A DNA stretch of 64,000 nucleotides from DAXETY01 sp051155755 (GTDB lineage: Bacteria > Desulfobacterota > Desulfobacteria > Desulfobacterales > SG8-13), in contig DAXETY010000044.1 of the NCBI GenBank assembly GCA_051155755.1, forward strand, positions 1 to 64,000, read 5' to 3'. The notes under the pieces are model-generated. The model was given only the letters and a program-made list of their open reading frames with translations, was not told the DNA's origin and did no database searches. The translations under genes were made by a program, and so were the position numbers. Positions 44,153 through 53,662 of this stretch are shown piece by piece. Position 1 is the stretch's first letter. Every line of letters starts with the position of its first letter.

Positions 44153-44246
44153 TCATTGGTTCGATTGGTTCAATTGGTTCGATTGGTTGATGGAGCCAAA
44201 TTCTTTTCTAAACCAATGAAACCAATCAAACCAATGAAACCAGAGC
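44153..44246. repeat. Facing ATTGG / CCAAT 9-mer arrays (large hairpin)
   Basis: Four units of the ATTGGTTCG type (44153-44191) are followed after about 20 bases by four CCAAT units (44211-44246), nearly their reverse complement. The RNA could fold into a stem of about 35 bp. It lies between the thioesterase stop and recC. Confidence 0.8.
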
Positions 44247-44303
44247 ATCCGCACAGGACATCGTTGCAATTGAGGCACTCTGGAGCAAGGCCTACCGTTT
44301 AAG

Positions 44304-47300
44304 ATGTTTATTTTACACACCAGCAACCGTCTGGAACGGCTTGCCGACCGCCTGGCGGGGGTTCTGGACGTTCCCCTGCCCGATGGGTTGCAGCCGGAGA
44401 CCGTGGTGGTGCAGAGCCGCGGGATGGAGCGCTGGATATCCATGGAAATGGCCCGGCGCCGCGGCATCTGTGCCAACATGATGTTTCCCTTCCCCAACGC
44501 CTTGCTGGAAATGCTGGTGCAGCAGGTTCTGCCGGATTTTCCCCGGACACCGCTCCTGGATGTCGACACCATGACCTTCCGCATCATGATGTTGTTGCCG
44601 GAACTCCTGGGAAAAGACCGTTTTGCGGTTCTTCGACGTTATCTGGAAGACGACCGCGACGGACGCAAACGTTTCCGGTTGGCAGGTAAAATCGCCCGGA
44701 CCTTCGACCAGTATTTGATCTACCGCCCGGATTGGATATGGCGTTGGGAATCCGGCGCCGAAGCCGCCGATGCGGACGAGCAATGGCAGGCCGAGCTCTG
44801 GCGGCATCTGACGGAAAACGGCGGAATTTCGCATCGGGCCGATCTGCAGCGCCGGCTCCTGGCAGCCCTGGATGATCTGCAGCCGGGAAATTCGAATCTG
44901 CCGCCACGGATCAGCGTCTTCGGCATTTCCTACCTGCCGCCGTTTCACCTGCAGCTGCTCATGGGACTTTCGCGCGTAACCGAAATTCATTTCTTTCTGC
45001 TGAATCCCTGCCGCGAATTCTGGGCGGACATCGTATCCGAAACCGAATCGCAACGCATGCAGCGGCACGCCGAACTTTCATCGGGCAAGCGCTGGAACCC
45101 CGAAGACCTTCATCTGCAGCAGGGCCATCGGTTGTTGTCTTCTCTGGGGCAGCTCGGCCGCGACTTTCTGGCCATGGTGAGCGATCAGGAGATCCAGTTC
45201 GAAGAGGCATTTCAGGAAATCGATGTGCAAGACTGCCTGTCCCGGGTTCAGGCCGATATCCTGCATCTGGAATTCGATGCCGTTCAAGATGCAGCGCCCC
45301 CGCCGAAGGAAGCGGATCGGTCGATTCAGATCCACTCCTGCCACGGTCCGATGCGGGAAATCGAAGTGCTTTATGACAGCCTGCTGGCCATGTTCGAAGA
45401 AATTCCCGATCTGCAACCCAAAGACGTGCTGGTGATCACCCCGGACATCGACAATTACACGCCCTATATTCAGGCGGTTTTCGGTAGTCAGTTCGACGAA
45501 CAGCGTCGCATTCCGTATCGGATCGCCGACCAGAGCCTGCGGCGGGAAAGTCGGCTGGTGGAGGATTTTTTCGCGCTGTTGAAATTGCGCAACAGCCGGT
45601 TTGGTGCAACCGAGGTCGTCGGACTGCTGGAATCCCCCCAGGTACGGGAACGGTTCCAGCTGTCCGAGCGGGACGGCGAATCGGTCGAACAATGGATCCG
45701 GGATTTGAACATTCGCTGGGGGATCGACGGCAGCGAACGGCGCAAACAGGGTCTGCCGGGATTCGAGGACAATACCTGGCGCGCCGGCATCGAGCGAATG
45801 CTGCTGGGCCTGGCCCTGCCCGGGAACGGACGCCGGATGTTCGGCGGCATTTTACCCTATGATCATATCGAAGGGGAACGGACCCTGGCGCTGGGACATT
45901 TTCTGGACTTTCTGCAGGCGCTTTTCAACTGGAGCCGCCGCCTTGCAGAGTCTCGAACGCCCGCGCGGTGGCAATCGTTTTTACTCGAACTCCTGGAAGC
46001 GTTTTTCCGGATCGACGAGACGGCCGAAAGCGACATACAGGCCATTCGGGATGCCCTGGCGCGCCTCGGTGCCCTGGAATACCAGGCCCCCCATCCCGAT
46101 GAACTGTCCGTCGATATTGTAGAAGCGTTTCTGGATGAATCACTGCGACAGCCCGGGCGGTCGAGTGCCTTTATCTCCGGTGGCCTAACCTTTGGGGCCA
46201 TGCTGCCGATGCGCAGTATCCCGTTTCCGGTGATCGCATTGATCGGTATGAATCACGATGCATTTCCGCGGGATGACCGCCCGCCCGCTTTCGATCGAAT
46301 GGAACGGTTCCCTCGGCGCGGAGACCGTTCCCGCAGGACCGACGATCGATATTTGTTTCTGGAAGCGCTGCTTTCCGCCCGCCGGCGGTTTTACATCAGC
46401 TATGTCGGACAGAGCATCCGGGATAACAGCGTAATCCCTCCGGCGGTTCCGGTCAGCGAACTGATCGAAACCCTGCAGCGCGATTGCGGGATCGAATCTG
46501 AGACAATTTTGCGGAAACATCCGCTGCAGGCCTTTTCCATACGGTATTTCAACGGAGCAGACCCGCGTCTGTTCAGCTACGCCGCAGAGAATTGCGTGGC
46601 CGATCGCGGCGACCGACGGCAATCCCCGGCATTTTTCACTGCCACGCTTTCGGAACCTTCGGAGGATTTCAACCGGATTGGTTTGTCGGAGCTTTGTCGG
46701 TTCTTTGCAAACCCTTGCCGGTTCCTTTTGCGCCATCGGCTGGGGATTCGACTCGAAGCGCCGGATACCGTGCCGGATGACCGCGAAAACTTCCACCTAA
46801 GTCCGTTGGACCACTACCGGCTCGGCAACTCATTGACCGCCCAATACCTGGAAGGCCTCGATGCGGACTTCGCCTATCAGTTGCACCGCGCCGACGGCCG
46901 ATTGCCCCTGGGAACGGTGGGGCGCTATCGTTTCGAGGAGATCCAGAGCGAAGCCGCCTCACTGGCGCGCCGGGTCGCGGCCATGACCCATGCCGCTTCC
47001 GGTGAACAGATGGAATGGCAGGGCACATTTTCGGGCGTCACGGTCTCCGGTCGTTTGCGCGATCTTTACGAGCAGGGCCGGGTACAATTTCGATTTTCCC
47101 CGCTGCGGGCAACGGATTTGCTCAGCGCCTGGATTCAGCACCTGGCATTGGGGCTGGCGCCGGACCGACCCTGTCCCCCGGAAACCTTCCTGATCGGAAA
47201 AGATCGGGCCCTGTATTTCCGACCGGTCGAAGATCCCGGGAGGTATTTGGGTGAACTGCTGTCTATTTACCGGGAAGGAATCCGTCAGCCGCTGCCGTTT

Positions 47301-47546
47301 TTTCCGGATCTGTCACTGGAGTGTGTGAAATCGCTCGAGGAGCGCGGGCAGGAGCCGGCTTTGATACAGCGGCAGGCGCGCAGACGCTGGGAGGGCAGTC
47401 CCTATCGGCGTGGTGTCGGCGACGACGCATACATCGGGCTTTGCTTTCGGCAGACAGATCCGTTCGATGATCGGTTCCTGAAACTGGCAACGAAGATATT
47501 CGTTCCGCTGCTGCGTTGGGTCGAAGCGCTCAATACGGAAGAATAG
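44304..47546 (+). CDS. recC: Exodeoxyribonuclease V subunit gamma (RecC)
   Basis: Chi-recognition and scaffold subunit of the RecBCD helicase-nuclease. 1080 residues, normal for RecC. It begins MFILHTSNRLERLADRLAGV and shows the inactive-helicase blocks VVVQSRGMERWISMEMARR and ADQSLRRESRLVEDFFALL, plus ISVFGISYLPPFHLQLLMGL. No signal or membrane segment. It stands about 2.5 kb upstream of recB, with three genes on the other strand in between, instead of the more usual adjacent order. Confidence 0.92.
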   Translation: MFILHTSNRLERLADRLAGVLDVPLPDGLQPETVVVQSRGMERWISMEMARRRGICANMMFPFPNALLEMLVQQVLPDFPRTPLLDVDTMTFRIMMLLPELLGKDRFAVLRRYLEDDRDGRKRFRLAGKIARTFDQYLIYRPDWIWRWESGAEAADADEQWQAELWRHLTENGGISHRADLQRRLLAALDDLQPGNSNLPPRISVFGISYLPPFHLQLLMGLSRVTEIHFFLLNPCREFWADIVSETESQRMQRHAELSSGKRWNPEDLHLQQGHRLLSSLGQLGRDFLAMVSDQEIQFEEAFQEIDVQDCLSRVQADILHLEFDAVQDAAPPPKEADRSIQIHSCHGPMREIEVLYDSLLAMFEEIPDLQPKDVLVITPDIDNYTPYIQAVFGSQFDEQRRIPYRIADQSLRRESRLVEDFFALLKLRNSRFGATEVVGLLESPQVRERFQLSERDGESVEQWIRDLNIRWGIDGSERRKQGLPGFEDNTWRAGIERMLLGLALPGNGRRMFGGILPYDHIEGERTLALGHFLDFLQALFNWSRRLAESRTPARWQSFLLELLEAFFRIDETAESDIQAIRDALARLGALEYQAPHPDELSVDIVEAFLDESLRQPGRSSAFISGGLTFGAMLPMRSIPFPVIALIGMNHDAFPRDDRPPAFDRMERFPRRGDRSRRTDDRYLFLEALLSARRRFYISYVGQSIRDNSVIPPAVPVSELIETLQRDCGIESETILRKHPLQAFSIRYFNGADPRLFSYAAENCVADRGDRRQSPAFFTATLSEPSEDFNRIGLSELCRFFANPCRFLLRHRLGIRLEAPDTVPDDRENFHLSPLDHYRLGNSLTAQYLEGLDADFAYQLHRADGRLPLGTVGRYRFEEIQSEAASLARRVAAMTHAASGEQMEWQGTFSGVTVSGRLRDLYEQGRVQFRFSPLRATDLLSAWIQHLALGLAPDRPCPPETFLIGKDRALYFRPVEDPGRYLGELLSIYREGIRQPLPFFPDLSLECVKSLEERGQEPALIQRQARRRWEGSPYRRGVGDDAYIGLCFRQTDPFDDRFLKLATKIFVPLLRWVEALNTEE

Positions 47547-47574
47547 GGAAGGCGAGCGATATTGTCCAGTCCGA

Positions 47575-48642
47575 TCAGGTGCCCGGTGCAAGTCCTGCCG
47601 AAATCTGTTTCACACCATTTAGGGCGGTTTTCATAATCTCACCGATTCCGGTTTCATCCAGATTCAGGTGTTGCATTACATCGTCGTCCACCAGATACAT
47701 CACCGCCTCAAGGCTGTTCTGCTCAATGGCGCCGACCATTTCCATCGCTTCAGCCATATTGGCGATGGTGTTGGCCATAAATACGATTGCCGACAGTCCA
47801 TCGCTGCAAACGTTTGCGGCACTGTGGTGAAACCGGATGGTATTGGCCAGGGATTCAGGTATTTTCCAGTGACGGCAGACCTCGTAGCCAATCTCGGCGT
47901 GATCGAAGCCCAGAATTTTATTTTCGGCGCTGAGAAAAGAGCGGTCTCCCGATTGCATGTATTCCTCGAACAGGGGCTTGCGATTGAGCACGAAACGGTC
48001 CAGGATGAGTTTGCCCACATCGTGGATCAACCCGGCGGAAAACGCATCGTTTTCCAATTCGGGTTTGCAACGCTGCGCCAGAATTTTCGAACACAGCGCC
48101 ACCGTCATGGAATGTTCCCAGAGGGCGCCTGAGTCCATATCGTAGCCGAACAGCTTTGCGCCCAGCAGACTGGAAGTTCCCGCCATCGTGATCAGCTCGC
48201 CCAGGGCTTTGAAGCCCAGCACCACTGAGGCATGCTGAATCGAAGAAACTTTGCCGCTGAGGCCGTAATAGGCCGAGTTGGCCATCCGCAGGACCTTGGT
48301 GGCGATGGCCGGATCGGACTCGATCAAGTCAGCGACTTGTTTGGTGCTTGAATTTGGATCATCCATGATTTCAATCGCCTTGAATACGATCTGTGGCATC
48401 GGAGGCAATTCGGCAAGATTGCTCACCACCTTAGCTTTCAGGTCCTTGGCGTTCCCGGCGGCGGCTTGTGCTGCGGCATCGGTTTCCGCGGCCGATTGCC
48501 GAACGGCTGCCTTTTTTTCTCGTAGATCGAGTTCGATTTTCTTGCCGCAATCCGGGCAGGGAAAGGCTACGATTTTTCCCTTGGGCAACTGGGCATCCGG
48601 CAGCTTAAACGATGATTGACAGCTGTTGCAGGTAAACTCCAT
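47575..48642 (-). CDS. HDOD-domain protein with N-terminal zinc ribbon
   Basis: 355 residues. The N-terminus is an MJ0042-type zinc ribbon (MEFTCNSCQSSF, then FPCPDCGKKIEL, four cysteines in CxxC pairs). After an Ala-rich linker, residues about 75-290 form an HDOD domain (ELPPMPQIVFKAIEIMDDPN, AVVLGFKALGELI, GLIHDVGKLILDRFV). HDOD proteins usually act in signalling and lack full HD phosphodiesterase ligands. Its place between recC and recB is not explained by function. Confidence 0.85.
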   Translation of the reverse strand: MEFTCNSCQSSFKLPDAQLPKGKIVAFPCPDCGKKIELDLREKKAAVRQSAAETDAAAQAAAGNAKDLKAKVVSNLAELPPMPQIVFKAIEIMDDPNSSTKQVADLIESDPAIATKVLRMANSAYYGLSGKVSSIQHASVVLGFKALGELITMAGTSSLLGAKLFGYDMDSGALWEHSMTVALCSKILAQRCKPELENDAFSAGLIHDVGKLILDRFVLNRKPLFEEYMQSGDRSFLSAENKILGFDHAEIGYEVCRHWKIPESLANTIRFHHSAANVCSDGLSAIVFMANTIANMAEAMEMVGAIEQNSLEAVMYLVDDDVMQHLNLDETGIGEIMKTALNGVKQISAGLAPGT

Positions 48643-48733
48643 CGTCGCAATTCACCTCGATTGGGGTGGTATTTTAACGCTCATTTTCGGCCGACGATAT
48701 TACGAGGAAATGATCCGAAGTTGCATCTCCGCA

Positions 48734-49162
48734 TCAATCCTTGATGTTGAACCATTGCCGAAGGTGCACAGGCCCGTCCCGTTTGCGGTTTTTTGCGGTT
48801 ACCGGATCAAACAGACCCACCCGCAGACTGATCTTGCAACCATTGCCCCACGGCCACCACACGGCAAACAGCACAGTACCATCAACGGTTTGGGAGGTGA
48901 ATGTCTTCTGACCCGGGATGATGCCGAAGACCTCCTTGAAATACCGGCAAAACGGCTCGGGTACATCCCCGATGTTGGCAATGTCCCACTGATGGTCGAA
49001 CTCCTGAGTAATCGGAAAAAGGATCAGGTCCTTCTCATCGCAATCGAAAACCACCGTTGCGGTATTGAAACGCTCATCCCAGTACCAGGCATATTCGTCC
49101 GGCACATTCAGGCCGATGCGGGTGCAGGTGTCACCCAGTTTTTTCAGATCGTTCGAATTCAT
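48734..49162 (-). CDS. Hypothetical protein
   Basis: 142 residues, cytoplasmic, acidic, no motif I recognise. It has several Trp residues (EYAWYWDERFNTATVVFDCD, AVWWPWGNGCKISLRVGLFD) and looks like a compact alpha/beta domain. ATG 49162 has GGAG a few bases upstream. It lies between two other minus-strand genes inside the recC-recB interval. Confidence 0.6.
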   Translation of the reverse strand: MNSNDLKKLGDTCTRIGLNVPDEYAWYWDERFNTATVVFDCDEKDLILFPITQEFDHQWDIANIGDVPEPFCRYFKEVFGIIPGQKTFTSQTVDGTVLFAVWWPWGNGCKISLRVGLFDPVTAKNRKRDGPVHLRQWFNIKD

Positions 49163-49504
49163 TGGCTCCGATTCCGGGGCCGGAGACAGGGCCGGCCAGA
49201 TTTTTGCGTTACACCGACTTTTGCAGAAACCATGCCAGATAAGTATCCCGGAGCTGCGATCGACTCGGACTCGGTTCCGGGGATGTCAACGGCAGGGCAA
49301 GCCCGGCAGGAGGGGTGGTAGAAACCATCAACGGAAAGCATACGTTCGTCGGAATTGAGACGGCCGCTGTCAAAACTTTGACCGTAAACCGGAAGATTGG
49401 GATTGGTTTTACGTTGAAAGATGTTTGCGGATGGATGAATTTATTTCCATAAATTTGAAATCGGAGTCAACAACCACCTGCAAAGCGGATGGTTTGGGCA
49501 AGAA
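49163..49504. other. Intergenic region, no gene seen
   Basis: 342 bp between two minus-strand genes. The frames here are short and look non-coding. It should contain the promoter of the 48734-49162 gene; I see no clear boxes. Confidence 0.35.
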
Positions 49505-49819
49505 TCACCGGCGGCGGGCGCGGAAGCCGGCCGCCACCCAGACCAGCCCCCAGAACAGGGCCACGGGCAAAAGCCCGCAGTAAAAGAATGCGGAGGTATC
49601 GGAGCGCCAGGGTTGTATGTAGACAGCCGCACCCAGCAACCAGAGCACGCTGATGACAACGGCCAGTCGCATTCGCCCGGAAAGCGGCGGCATGACCCGT
49701 TTGGAACCGGGGGGCGCGGATGAAACGCGCCCTCGCTCGAAGATCCGGGGCAGCACGAGCAGTGCCACCACGATCACCAACAGCAGAAGAATTTCCTGGA
49801 GACCGGAAAACATCGTCAC
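49505..49819 (-). CDS. Small membrane protein (TatA-like N-terminus)
   Basis: 104 residues. The first helix (GLQEILLLLVIVVALLVLPR) followed by a basic stretch resembles the start of TatA, but the amphipathic helix of TatA is not evident. Two further hydrophobic helices follow (LAVVISVLWLLGAAVYI and GLLPVALFWGLVWVAAGF), so TatA is unlikely. The start is GTG 49819 or ATG 49813. Function unknown. Confidence 0.5.
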   Translation of the reverse strand: MTMFSGLQEILLLLVIVVALLVLPRIFERGRVSSAPPGSKRVMPPLSGRMRLAVVISVLWLLGAAVYIQPWRSDTSAFFYCGLLPVALFWGLVWVAAGFRARRR

Positions 49820-50065
49820 GGGTTATCACAGGCCGACGGTTTTATCAACGGCGGTTTCGGACGCCGTGTCTTTGTGATAGGAAAAGGCAGCTTTTGCCCG
49901 CTCCTCCGTTTGGGAGACGGACAACCCGGCTGTGCGGCGCCTGAATATGAGAGGAACGGCACCACTGCCAATTGCTGTGATGCCCCTTTTGCTCGCTTCA
50001 CGCGTCTTTGCGAGGGCGATGGGAAAACCGGCTAACCAATAACAGCAACCACCGAAAAAACCCTG

Positions 50066-53000
50066 ATGAAACGACCGTCTGTCCTGAAACTGCTCGAAAC
50101 CCCTTTGACGGGGGTGCGCTTGATCGAGGCCAGTGCCGGTACCGGCAAAACGTACACGATTGCCGGTCTGTTTGTCCGCCTGGTGGTCGAGCAAGGTCTT
50201 ACGGTGGACCGAGTCCTGGTGGTCACCTACACCCGGGCGGCAACCGAAGAACTGAAAACACGAATTCGAAGTCGTCTGGCTGAGGCCCGGGACGCCTTTT
50301 CCGCCGGCGGCAGCACCGATGCATTTCTCGGACCCCTGGTGGAACGATCCGCAGATCAACGAAATGCCCTGCGGAATCTCGACCAGGCGGTGCGGGATTT
50401 CGATCGCGCCTGCATTTTCACCATCCACGGGTTCTGCCAGCGGGTGCTTTCCGAGTACGCCTTCGAAACCGGCGTTGCTTTCGACTTCGAACTGGTACCC
50501 GATCCCATGAACCTTCGCCGGGAGGTGGCCGAAGACTTCTGGCGGCGTCAATTCTACAACGCACCGGCCGAAGTGATCGCTTATGCCGTCGGACGGGGCG
50601 GGGTGATCGGACCGGGGCATTATCTCAATCTGATCGACCGGCCCACTCTGGCCGATCTGGCGGTCCTGCCCCAAACGGGTGACGTGAAGCTGAACTCCCT
50701 GGAATCCTACCGCAACGCGTATCGCCGATTGGCGAATGCCTGGGCAGCGATGCGCGGGCCGGTGGTCGAATCGCTCGGCGATCCGGCTTTAAACGGCCGA
50801 TTATACGGCAAAGTGCCCGGAAAGCGGGAACGCACCCTTGCCACCCTGGCCGAATCGATGGATCGCTTTACCGAACCCGGACACCCGGGCTTTCCACCCT
50901 TTGAACAGATCATCCGGTTCACCACCGAGGGGCTGGAATCGGCCACACGCAAAGGCTGCCGAACGCCCCGCCATCGGTTCTTCGAAGTTTGCCAGGAACT
51001 GAAACAGGCCGCTGACCGGCTTTCAGCCGAGATGGACGAATATCTGCAGCACCTGGATGTTCAGTTTTTCCGGTTCGCCGAAACCGAACTTCTCCGCCGC
51101 AAACAGATCGAAAACGTCCTGTTCTACGACGACCTGCTGCTGACCGTTCGCAACGCATTGAGAACGGCAAACGGTCAGCTGAAGCACGCTGTGCGCAAAC
51201 GGTTCCGGGCCGCGCTGGTGGATGAATTTCAGGATACCGATTCGATCCAGTGCGACATCTTTATGCGCCTGTTTTCCGAATCGGAAGGCCTGTTGTTTAT
51301 GATCGGCGATCCGAAACAATCCATCTACAGCTTTCGCGGCTCCGATATATTTTCCTACTTGAAGGCCGCCCGGCAGGCACAACAAACCTACACTCTGCTG
51401 GTAAACTGGCGCAGCGAACCGGATTTGATCCAGGCGGTGAACACCGTGTTTACCAATGCACCCCGGCCGTTCGTGTACCGGGCGATCGGATTTGAACCCG
51501 GCAGCGCCGCTGCCGCCTCGCCCGCTGCGCAAACCTTCGAACCCGCAATGCACCTGTGGTATTTTCCCGGCGGAGGGGAGCGCCCGGTCAGCAAAACCGA
51601 TGCGGTTCCGCGAATCGCCTCCGCCGTGGCCGATGAAATTCTGCGCCTGGTTTCCCTTCCGGCAGATGCGGTGCATGCCGGCGAAATCGCTGTCCTGGTG
51701 CGGTCCAATTACCAGGGGCGCCGGATGAAAGAGGCCCTGGATGCGCGCGGCGTGCCGGCTGTATTACACGGTGCCGGCAATGTTTTCGACACGCCCGAGG
51801 CTGCCGAATTGCAACGGGTCCTGACCGGCATTTGTGAGCACAACCGTGAAGACCGTTTTCGATCGGCGCTGGTCACCGACCTTCTGGGGGTCACCGCATC
51901 CCAACTGGAGGCGGCAGATGCCGATGCATCGGCGTGGGAGGCGCGTCGCCGAAGGTTTCGGCAGTACGCCGACACTTGGCAGCGCAACGGTTTCATGACG
52001 ATGTTTCGCTGGCTGTTGGCACGCGAGCAGATCCTGGAACGACTCCTGGGATTCGTCGATGGGGAACGACGCCTGACGAATCTTTTCCATCTGGCGGAAC
52101 AGCTGCAGGCGGAGTCCCTCAATCGACCGCCTTCAATGGTGGGATTGATCCGTTGGCTGGCCGACCAGCGCACATCGATGACACCGCGGCAGGAAGATCA
52201 ATTGCTGCGTCTGGAAAACGATGCCCGGGCGGTGAACATCCTGACCATTCATCGCAGCAAAGGCCTGGAATTTCCGATCGTCTTCTGTCCGTTTACCTGG
52301 GATGGCTCCCGGTTGACGGCAGCCGATGAAGTCCGGTACCACGACACCGAAAAAGAAAGAACGGTTCTGGACCTGGGCTCCGATCGAATCGAGGAACATC
52401 GGCGGCAGGCCGAGACCGAACAGCTGGCCGAAAATCTGCGGCTGCTGTACGTGGCGATCACCCGGGCGCGGCACCGTTGCTACCTGGTCTGGGGACGCTT
52501 CAACATGGCCGAGACCTCCGCACCGGCGTATCTGTTTCATCACCCGGGAGCGGCCGATGATGCCGACATCGTCGCCAGACTGCACTCCCATGTGACCGGA
52601 TTGGACGATGCGGCCCGGCTCGGTGATCTCGAGAACCTGGTGGCGCGCTCCAAAGGTGCCATCGAACTGACGGTGGCACCGGATCGGCACCATCGGGAAA
52701 ATGTCTTCACCGCAACGGACACCGACACGCTTTTCTGTCGGCCCTTCACCGGCCGGATCGACCGCAGCTGGAAAATCACCAGTTACACGGCCCTGGTTTC
52801 CCATCGATCGGATGAACCGGAGCAGCCGGATTATGATCGAACCGCGGCGATTGCATCGGTTCTGGAAATCCCGCCCGCCGGTGCAGGCGAATCGACCTCT
52901 GTGGAGCGGGATGTCGATCATTTTCCCCGGGGCGCACGGGCGGGGATTTTCTTCCACGACCTTCTGCAGCAGATCCCTTTCCGCCAGCCGCTGCCCGAAA

Positions 53001-53662
53001 CGCTGATTGCCGCCAAGCTGCAGGAATACAATTTCGCCGGCGACTGGCAGCCGGTTGTGGCCCGCGCTCTGGCGCGGGTGCTGCAGGCCGAACTGATTCC
53101 GGGATTGCGGCTCGACTCCGTAGATCGGCGGCGGCGCATTCATGAACTGGAATTCTACCTTCCCATCCGGAGCCTGGCGCCGCGGGACCTTCAATCGATT
53201 TTTAAAGATTTCAGCATCGATATTCCGAACGCCTATTCAATCCAGATGGAATCATTGGACTTTGCACCGCTGCGCGGTTTTCTCAAAGGGTATGTCGACC
53301 TGGTATTCGAGCATGACGGGCGCTATTACCTGCTGGACTGGAAGTCCAATTATCTCGGTATCGGGCCCCAGTCCTACCAGCCCGTATTTCTGGAAAAGGT
53401 AATGAGCTCGGAACGATATGTGCTGCAGTACCTGCTCTACACCGTGGCGGTGGATCGCTACCTGCAAAACCGCATCCCCGATTACCGCTACCGAACCCAT
53501 TTCGGCGGCGTGTTTTATCTGTTCCTGAGAGGCCTGGCCAACGATCCCGACGGCCGTGCCGGCATTTTTTACGACCTTCCGGATCCGGCGGCGGTCGAGG
53601 CCCTGGGCAGGGCGTTGATTGCGCCGGAAACCGGTGGGGTCGAAGCGGAAAACGAGGCATGA
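50066..53662 (+). CDS. recB: Exodeoxyribonuclease V subunit beta (RecB)
   Basis: 3'-5' helicase and nuclease subunit of RecBCD. 1198 residues. Walker A in EASAGTGKTYTIAGLFVRLV (about 22-41), the DExx box in LVDEFQDTDSIQCDIFMRLF (about 390), motifs SKGLEFPIVFCPF and LLYVAITRARHRCYL, and the C-terminal nuclease signature GYVDLVFEHDGRYYLLDWKS. The sequence is complete. ATG 50066 has no strong ribosome site. The end overlaps recD by four bases (ATGA), so RecB and RecD are made together. Confidence 0.95.
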   Translation: MKRPSVLKLLETPLTGVRLIEASAGTGKTYTIAGLFVRLVVEQGLTVDRVLVVTYTRAATEELKTRIRSRLAEARDAFSAGGSTDAFLGPLVERSADQRNALRNLDQAVRDFDRACIFTIHGFCQRVLSEYAFETGVAFDFELVPDPMNLRREVAEDFWRRQFYNAPAEVIAYAVGRGGVIGPGHYLNLIDRPTLADLAVLPQTGDVKLNSLESYRNAYRRLANAWAAMRGPVVESLGDPALNGRLYGKVPGKRERTLATLAESMDRFTEPGHPGFPPFEQIIRFTTEGLESATRKGCRTPRHRFFEVCQELKQAADRLSAEMDEYLQHLDVQFFRFAETELLRRKQIENVLFYDDLLLTVRNALRTANGQLKHAVRKRFRAALVDEFQDTDSIQCDIFMRLFSESEGLLFMIGDPKQSIYSFRGSDIFSYLKAARQAQQTYTLLVNWRSEPDLIQAVNTVFTNAPRPFVYRAIGFEPGSAAAASPAAQTFEPAMHLWYFPGGGERPVSKTDAVPRIASAVADEILRLVSLPADAVHAGEIAVLVRSNYQGRRMKEALDARGVPAVLHGAGNVFDTPEAAELQRVLTGICEHNREDRFRSALVTDLLGVTASQLEAADADASAWEARRRRFRQYADTWQRNGFMTMFRWLLAREQILERLLGFVDGERRLTNLFHLAEQLQAESLNRPPSMVGLIRWLADQRTSMTPRQEDQLLRLENDARAVNILTIHRSKGLEFPIVFCPFTWDGSRLTAADEVRYHDTEKERTVLDLGSDRIEEHRRQAETEQLAENLRLLYVAITRARHRCYLVWGRFNMAETSAPAYLFHHPGAADDADIVARLHSHVTGLDDAARLGDLENLVARSKGAIELTVAPDRHHRENVFTATDTDTLFCRPFTGRIDRSWKITSYTALVSHRSDEPEQPDYDRTAAIASVLEIPPAGAGESTSVERDVDHFPRGARAGIFFHDLLQQIPFRQPLPETLIAAKLQEYNFAGDWQPVVARALARVLQAELIPGLRLDSVDRRRRIHELEFYLPIRSLAPRDLQSIFKDFSIDIPNAYSIQMESLDFAPLRGFLKGYVDLVFEHDGRYYLLDWKSNYLGIGPQSYQPVFLEKVMSSERYVLQYLLYTVAVDRYLQNRIPDYRYRTHFGGVFYLFLRGLANDPDGRAGIFYDLPDPAAVEALGRALIAPETGGVEAENEA

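Noticed and set aside
49505..49819. TatA translocase subunit
   Set aside because: Only the first helix resembles TatA; two more membrane helices and the lack of the amphipathic helix argue against it.
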